From assembly GCA_035506295.1 (NCBI GenBank), contig DATJPR010000146.1, forward strand, positions 1-64,000: DNA of 64,000 bases. The letters run 5' to 3'. Source of the stretch: DATJPR01 sp035506295 (GTDB lineage: Bacteria > Bacteroidota > Ignavibacteria > UBA10030 > UBA6906). A program made the translations under genes and the position numbers. Position 1 is the stretch's first letter. Each line of letters begins with the position of its first letter. Shown in pieces: positions 59,414-64,000 of this stretch. The notes under the pieces were generated by a model that saw only the letters and a program-made list of their open reading frames with translations, was not told the DNA's origin and made no database searches.

Positions 59414-60658
59414 TCAGAGTTCGAGGATGGTTCCGTGTTTGACAACGGTACGCACATGATTGGTTCCGAAATGATAGGCAAGGAAACGGTAATCCGGTAC
59501 GGGGGCGAGGACAATGTCCGCGTATTTTCCCCGTTCAATGCTTCCGAGAGTGTCCGACCGGTCGATGGCCGCGGCGGCATTCAATGTCGTCGCCGTGATG
59601 CATTCTTCCGGGCTCATGTGCATGTGCGTGCAAGCGATCGTCATCATCAACGGCATGGAATAGCTCATGCACGAACCGGGATTGAAGTCTGTGGCAATCG
59701 CAACGGGAACACCGGCATCGATCATCGCCCGGGCGGGTGCGTATGCGTGGTTGAGAAAGAACGACACTCCCGGGAGAAGAACGCCGACGACTTCTGCCGC
59801 CGCCAGAGCGCTGATCCCCTTTTCGGAGATGTGCTCCAGATGATCAACAGACGTCGCCCCGAGGCGCGCGCCCAGCTCGGCCCCGCCGAGCGCAGAGAGC
59901 TCTTCTGCGTGGATTTTTGTCTTCAAGCCGCGCGATGCCGCGGCACCGAGCACTCGTTCCGTCTGCGCGAGATCAAAATATCCCCGCTCGCAGAAGACGT
60001 CGCAAAACTCCGCCAGCTTTCTCTCCGCAATATACGGGAGCATGGTATCGACGATGGTCTTGACGTAGCCATCGGGATCGCCGGTGAACTCCGGCGGGAC
60101 AGCATGTGCTCCAAGAAACGTCGCGACAATATCGGGAAGCTCTTCCTCGGCCAGCTCACGGATGGCCTCGAGCATCATGATCTCGGCATCGGTCGAGAGC
60201 CCGTACCCCGACTTGATTTCGAGGCTGGTCGTCCCCGACCTGAGCATCTCTGTGAGATGGTGCCGAGCGGCCTTTTTCAGTTCCCGCTTCGTCGTCCCCC
60301 GGACGCTGCGTATCGTGTTCAGGATCCCACCGCCGCGCTCGGCGATCTGCTGATAGGTCAGCCCTTCCGAACGCATGGCGAATTCGAGTTCCCTGCTGCC
60401 CGCGAAGACTGCATGCGTGTGCGCATCCACGAACCCCGGCAGCGCCACCATCTCGCCGGCATCGATCACCGTCATCTCATCGCCGATCTGCTCTGAGAAC
60501 TCAGCCGTTCGGCCAACCCATGCGATCTTGCCGTCACGGCACAGGACTGCGCCGTTCTCGATCACCCCGAGATCACGCATTTCTTTCCCGCGCTTGAATC
60601 TCTTGCCGTTCGCGGCCACAGTGATGAGTTGTCGAATGTTCTGTATGAAGAGATTCAT
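59414..60658 (-). CDS. hutI: Imidazolonepropionase
   Basis: HutI (414 residues) opens the imidazolone ring to N-formimino-glutamate. Metal site motifs are GFVDAHTHAVF near residue 70, EIKSGYGLSTD, KIHAEELSALGG, DHLEHISE and AIATDFNPGSCMS. Histidase and urocanase genes are not in the window. The start ATG 60658 is without a visible ribosome site; a predicted promoter lies 35 bp upstream. Confidence 0.95.
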   Translation of the reverse strand: MNLFIQNIRQLITVAANGKRFKRGKEMRDLGVIENGAVLCRDGKIAWVGRTAEFSEQIGDEMTVIDAGEMVALPGFVDAHTHAVFAGSRELEFAMRSEGLTYQQIAERGGGILNTIRSVRGTTKRELKKAARHHLTEMLRSGTTSLEIKSGYGLSTDAEIMMLEAIRELAEEELPDIVATFLGAHAVPPEFTGDPDGYVKTIVDTMLPYIAERKLAEFCDVFCERGYFDLAQTERVLGAAASRGLKTKIHAEELSALGGAELGARLGATSVDHLEHISEKGISALAAAEVVGVLLPGVSFFLNHAYAPARAMIDAGVPVAIATDFNPGSCMSYSMPLMMTIACTHMHMSPEECITATTLNAAAAIDRSDTLGSIERGKYADIVLAPVPDYRFLAYHFGTNHVRTVVKHGTILEL

Positions 60659-60692
60659 GGAGAATGAAGAGGGTGACGGCGGGCAATGGTTC

Positions 60693-60721
60693 AAGATACA
60701 AAAACCCGTGAACTTCCGCAA
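60693..60721 (-). promoter_or_regulatory. Sigma70-like promoter for the histidine-catabolism operon
   Basis: On the minus strand TTGCGG (60721-60716), 17 bp and TATCTT (60698-60693) precede hutI by about 35 bp. The -35 box lies inside the loop of the terminator of the upstream operon. Confidence 0.5.
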
Positions 60722-60729
60722 AGCACGGG
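60700..60729 (-). terminator. Rho-independent terminator of the udk-DUF4010-peptidase operon
   Basis: On the minus strand CCCGTG (60729-60724 region) pairs with CACGGG (60710-60705) around a 13-base loop and is followed directly by TTTTT (60704-60700). It lies 33 bases after the peptidase stop codon. Confidence 0.65.
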
Positions 60730-60762
60730 GGGCTCTCCCGGAAGGCTCGCGATTCCGGCGCC

Positions 60763-61923
60763 TTACTTGCCTTGCACGGTTCCCTGGACGTAGGAAAGAA
60801 TTTTGGGGGAGAGAAGAGGCGCTTCGGAGCCGAATCGTTGCGCTTGCTGATACTTCAGAAAGAAGTCCGCCGGCCCCTGCGCGATCGTTGAAGCCAGCAC
60901 CTGGCTTCCGAGCGTGCGATCGATTTCGCGGGCCATCACCATTCCCGTTATCGAGCCATAGCTCTCCCAGTAGCCGGAGGTGTTCGCCATCTGGAGAATC
61001 TGGGTCACTCTGCCGGGCGGGGTGGCGGGGTTGAGCAGCTCTTCGGCTCTGCGGTTGAACTCGTCCACAGCGGTCCGCGTTCGATCGGCCCAGTCGAGGA
61101 CCAATCGGCCGTGCGTCCGTTGAAGCAGGGAGAGATAGTAGGCGATCCCTTCGTTCTGTGTAATATCGAGAAGCTGATCGAGAGGGGTGCGGGGAGATGC
61201 GTAGTAGGCGCGCCAGACCGGGGAATCGTCCTTGTAGGCGCCGAACGCAGCATGAAAGACTTCATGAGCCACGACACTCATGAGGCCGACGAACCGCGCA
61301 TCGACGTTGTCGCCATAGTGCACCGCCTTCGCGAGGTTCACCACAATCGTCGGTTCCCCGCTCCCTTCCCCGACGAATTCCGGAATGTCGCCGTGCCAGA
61401 TCACCCGCCGGACGAAGGCATCGACGGTCTGCGGGCCAAACGCGACGAAGAACACCGGCACGCGGGCCGTCAACCGCGCGTCTTCCGGAAACAGTTGCTG
61501 CACCGTCGCGACGACCTTTTGCGCGAAATTCCTCTTCTTCACCACGTCGAGAAGCTCCCGCATCGCCGCGCCATTCTCTCTTGCGTCCTCCATGCGGAAG
61601 GGATCGTCGCCGAGCGACTGATTGAACTTCACCGATTCCAGGGAAGTATCCAGGGCCGTGATCGTCAACGGTTTTCCCGAGAGCAGCGCCGTCGTCGCAA
61701 GCGCGATGCGGCTCCCGCGCAGCAAAGCAATCGATCCCGGAATTCCTCCGAGGCCGTTATAGAGATCAATCGTCTGATCGGCGGAGGAGTAGTTCAGGTC
61801 GAGGAAGAGATTGAAGTGGTCGAAACCCTGCGCGGAGGCGATCTGAAGCAGGAACCCCACGAAGAGAACGGCGACGAAGACTGGTCGTGCGCTCCGTCGA
61901 TGTCCAGCGGAAGCGGTGGTCAT
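60763..61923 (-). CDS. Putative secreted zinc peptidase (DUF5700-like)
   Basis: The 386-residue protein has a signal peptide (PVFVAVLFVGFLLQIASAQ). A metallopeptidase site VVAHEVFHAAFGAYKDD (HExxH) is near residue 215, and QNEGIAYYLSLL about 40 residues later gives the third ligand Glu. I associate this pattern with the DUF5700 family of putative zinc-dependent peptidases. The ATG overlaps the stop of the upstream membrane protein gene (ATGA), suggesting joint expression. Substrate unknown. Confidence 0.75.
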   Translation of the reverse strand: MTTASAGHRRSARPVFVAVLFVGFLLQIASAQGFDHFNLFLDLNYSSADQTIDLYNGLGGIPGSIALLRGSRIALATTALLSGKPLTITALDTSLESVKFNQSLGDDPFRMEDARENGAAMRELLDVVKKRNFAQKVVATVQQLFPEDARLTARVPVFFVAFGPQTVDAFVRRVIWHGDIPEFVGEGSGEPTIVVNLAKAVHYGDNVDARFVGLMSVVAHEVFHAAFGAYKDDSPVWRAYYASPRTPLDQLLDITQNEGIAYYLSLLQRTHGRLVLDWADRTRTAVDEFNRRAEELLNPATPPGRVTQILQMANTSGYWESYGSITGMVMAREIDRTLGSQVLASTIAQGPADFFLKYQQAQRFGSEAPLLSPKILSYVQGTVQGK

Positions 61924-63161
61924 GGCATGAACAGGAATGGAACGTGCAGCAGGGACAACGCGCCGAAACGGATCGTCGTCTCTTTTCTGGCGTTGGGCAC
62001 AAGCCATGCAAAATACAGTCCCTTCACGACGGTGTTGCTCATCATGGAGAGAATGATCGCCTTGGATGCGATGGATCCGAGCGAATCCGGATTCTTCACA
62101 ATCGAGAGCATGAACGGAGCGATGTCCGAGACGCCCACAAGGGATGCCAGCGTCAGGAGCCCGGTGCTGCCGGCGATTTCGGTCACGATCGCCGTGACCA
62201 CGGACATTAGGACAAACAGGCCTGCGAAGAGGAGCGCAGGAGTGATTTCGAACGGGTTTTCGAGGCCGGGAATGTCGCGTGCATCTGTCGACGACGGCTC
62301 CCGCCGGAGGCGGAAGGACGTCGCGAGACCGATCAGCGCAAGGGCGCACAGCTTCCACCAGATGGTCCAGACGAAGACCGGGCTCACAAGCGCTATCAGC
62401 ACCAGGCTGCGAAGGTACATGACGCTGCTTGCGAGCAGCGACGCCTCGAGCGCATCCCGCGCCATCTCCGGAGAACGCTGCGCCATTCTCCCCCCAGCGA
62501 GAGTCACGGCGGTGCTGGAAACCGTTCCCCCCAGCAGGCCGGAGAGCCAGAGCCCCACCCTTGGGCCGAAACGCTTGATCAGAATGTAGCCGAAGAAGCC
62601 GACCGTAGAAACCAGGATGACGATCTTCCAAATCCCCGCCGGGTTCAGATGAAACCTGGTGTAGTCCTGATCGGGAAGCGCAGGCAGGATAATGAGCGTC
62701 ACCAGGAGGAACTTGACCGTCGCCAGAATGTCGACGCGATCGAGATCGGCAACGAGCTTCTCGAGTCTCGCTTTCTCCGAAAGCAGCATCGTGTTGATGA
62801 TGCCGAGGGCCATCGGAATCCAGATATCCGCGACCAGCGCGAGCGCGCCCACGATGAACGTCAGCAGCGCAGAAATCTCGCTGGTGGAGCCATACCGCTC
62901 GTTCTTGATCTTCGCGTAGTACGCGATGGCGGTCAGGATCGTCATCGAAAGCAGCCCGACCGGCAGGACGAATGTTGCGCCAAACTTGTGCAGCCACGCG
63001 CAACCGAAGCCGTACAGGCTTATGATGGGATGCGTCCTCACTCCGCCGAAGACAAGTTTCTGGCTCTCGATCTTCGTGCTTTCGCGCTCGAGCCCGACAA
63101 GAAATCCGAGGGCGAGGGCCACCCCCAGACGCATTTCAAATGTCCATTCGATGCCGTTCAC
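61920..63161 (-). CDS. MgtC/SapB - DUF4010 family membrane protein
   Basis: The 413-residue protein has about 11-12 hydrophobic segments. The N-terminal 140 residues match MgtC/SapB (RLGVALALGFLVGLERE, GVRTHPIISLYG), and the rest matches DUF4010 (GGTVSSTAVTLAGGRMA, LLTLASLVGVSDIAPFMLS). Function is unknown; MgtC relatives are linked to magnesium stress. Its start overlaps the udk stop by 4 bases. Confidence 0.88.
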   Translation of the reverse strand: MNGIEWTFEMRLGVALALGFLVGLERESTKIESQKLVFGGVRTHPIISLYGFGCAWLHKFGATFVLPVGLLSMTILTAIAYYAKIKNERYGSTSEISALLTFIVGALALVADIWIPMALGIINTMLLSEKARLEKLVADLDRVDILATVKFLLVTLIILPALPDQDYTRFHLNPAGIWKIVILVSTVGFFGYILIKRFGPRVGLWLSGLLGGTVSSTAVTLAGGRMAQRSPEMARDALEASLLASSVMYLRSLVLIALVSPVFVWTIWWKLCALALIGLATSFRLRREPSSTDARDIPGLENPFEITPALLFAGLFVLMSVVTAIVTEIAGSTGLLTLASLVGVSDIAPFMLSIVKNPDSLGSIASKAIILSMMSNTVVKGLYFAWLVPNARKETTIRFGALSLLHVPFLFMP

Positions 63162-63790
63162 GATACCGGTGCCTGTTCATGCATCAACATACGGATTTTG
63201 GCGACCACCATATCGATGGCCACGATGTTCTCCGACCCCCGCGGAATGATGACATCCGCCCAGTGCTTGCTTGGCTCGACGAATTCCAGATGCATCGGCT
63301 TGACCGTGCGCATGTACTGGTCCATGACCGACTCCACCGATCGCCCGCGCTCAAGAATATCGCGCCGAATCCTGCGGATCAGCCGCACATCCGCGTCCGT
63401 GTCGACGAAGATCTTGATGTCCATGAGGTCGCGCAAATCCTTCTCCACAAAAATCAATATGCCGTCGATGATGATGATGTCGCGGGGCTCAACGCGACGG
63501 CACGAATCAAGCCGACGGTGCGTCGTAAAATTATAGATGGGCTCCTCGATCGGGCGGTGCGCCTTCAGCTCCTTCAGATTACGGACCAGAAGATCCGTTT
63601 CCAGCGAATCCGGGTGGTCAAAATTGATCTCGGACGCCGGTGTTCCTCCGTAGACACCGAGGTCTTTGTAGTATGAATCGTGCTCGATGACGGCAATCTG
63701 AGAAGCATCCAAACGCTCGAGGATTTTGTTCGTGACCGATGTTTTCCCGGAACCGGTCCCGCCGGCAATGCCAATAATGAGTGGATCCAT
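63158..63790 (-). CDS. udk: Uridine kinase
   Basis: Udk (210 residues) phosphorylates uridine and cytidine. The P-loop is GIAGGTGSGKTSVTNKI, followed by IEHDSYYKDL, NFDHPDSLETDLL and IIIDGILIF. It is of normal size, and no uracil phosphoribosyltransferase domain is fused to it. ATG 63790 is taken because the P-loop starts there; a longer frame adds non-conserved residues. Confidence 0.95.
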   Translation of the reverse strand: MDPLIIGIAGGTGSGKTSVTNKILERLDASQIAVIEHDSYYKDLGVYGGTPASEINFDHPDSLETDLLVRNLKELKAHRPIEEPIYNFTTHRRLDSCRRVEPRDIIIIDGILIFVEKDLRDLMDIKIFVDTDADVRLIRRIRRDILERGRSVESVMDQYMRTVKPMHLEFVEPSKHWADVIIPRGSENIVAIDMVVAKIRMLMHEQAPVS

Positions 63791-63815
63791 GACGTCCGTA
63801 TTTTTTTCGTGAATG

Positions 63816-63844
63816 AAGTTACGTGAGAAATGGCCGGAATGCAA
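63816..63844 (-). promoter_or_regulatory. Sigma70-like promoter for the udk operon
   Basis: On the minus strand TTGCAT (63844-63839), 17 bp and TAACTT (63821-63816) lie 26 bp before the udk ATG. The remaining sequence to 64000 holds no complete gene; an ATG at 63930 after AAAGG is open to the edge for 23 codons but has no recognisable product. Confidence 0.55.
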
Positions 63845-64000
63845 TATATCACCGGTCTATCGCGCGCCCGAGGGCATATTCTGGTGGCATTGCACAACGG
63901 AACCGCAGTCAAAGGTCACGATGTTTTTCAGAAGAACCACTCGGAGAGGCATACAACTTCTCCCGTCCGTTTTCCGTATATTATGGCGTCGTTCATTTCG

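Noticed and set aside
63930..64000. Start of a gene at the right edge
   Set aside because: The frame is open for only about 23 codons to the edge and its Arg-rich product resembles nothing; the evidence is too thin.

Overview
The window is a gene-dense, GC-rich (roughly 58-60% by eye) bacterial chromosome segment with about 60 protein genes, no rRNA or tRNA gene that I could find, no CRISPR array and no transposase. The gene set points to the FCB group, most likely an Ignavibacteria- or Kapabacteria-like lineage rather than a classical Bacteroidia. Supporting signs are a PorZ-like type IX secretion protein with a Por-type C-terminal tail, a lamin-tail protein ending in a similar surface domain, a PUR-alpha-like DUF3276 protein, Omp85-type barrel proteins, and large TlpA/TPR proteins. 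Promoters that I can read are sigma70-like (TTGnnn-N17-TAnnnT), not the -33/-7 type of Bacteroidia. The lineage call is inference.

Region 1 (1-4.9 kb): the 5' end of a PflA-like radical SAM gene, a GNAT acetyltransferase, a fatty-acid-hydroxylase-family membrane protein, and on the minus strand a TlpA-type thioredoxin and a TPR protein. Region 2 (4.9-19.4 kb): one long minus-strand hydrogenase locus. Read in transcription order it is: small secreted protein, hypA, hypB, hoxE, hoxF, hoxU, hoxY, hoxH, maturation protease, hypF, hypC, hypD, CoA-binding protein, MFS transporter, hypE, DUF5674 protein, 113-aa unknown. It holds every part needed to build and mature a group 3d NAD(P)-linked bidirectional [NiFe] hydrogenase, plus several genes not usually listed with it.

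Region 3 (19.4-29.8 kb): glnD, murI, a degenerate orphan ABC ATPase, a surface lamin-tail protein, a receiver-only response regulator, then ahcY, metK and a sugar-phosphate nucleotidyltransferase on the minus strand. Region 4 (29.9-45.2 kb, plus strand): isoprenoid genes (type 2 IPP isomerase, polyprenyl synthase) coupled to HPr, PTS enzyme I and a PGI/PMI. Next come an envelope operon (peptidase-propeller-barrel fusion, BamB-like lipoprotein, PEGA protein), a Crp/Fnr regulator, a PHP phosphoesterase, ribH, a PorZ-like protein and the PUR-like protein.

Region 5 (45.2-57.6 kb, plus strand): an asparagine-synthetase-like protein, then a fatty-acid operon (yceD-rpmF-plsX-fabH-fabD-DUF3109-fabG-acpP-fabF-rnc), a second CoA-binding protein, an Omp85-like barrel and rsmE. 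Region 6 (57.7-63.8 kb, minus strand): a histidine-catabolism set (imidazolonepropionase, glutamate formimidoyltransferase, cyclodeaminase), a putative zinc peptidase, an MgtC/DUF4010 membrane protein and uridine kinase.

The least explained features are the short low-complexity intergenic repeats that recur at gene 3' ends and overlap several stop codons, one of them entering the signal peptide of a lipoprotein. Others are an MFS transporter translationally coupled to hypE, a peptidase/propeller/barrel fusion, and an ABC ATPase that has lost several catalytic motifs. No wholly new multi-gene system is proven by the sequence alone.
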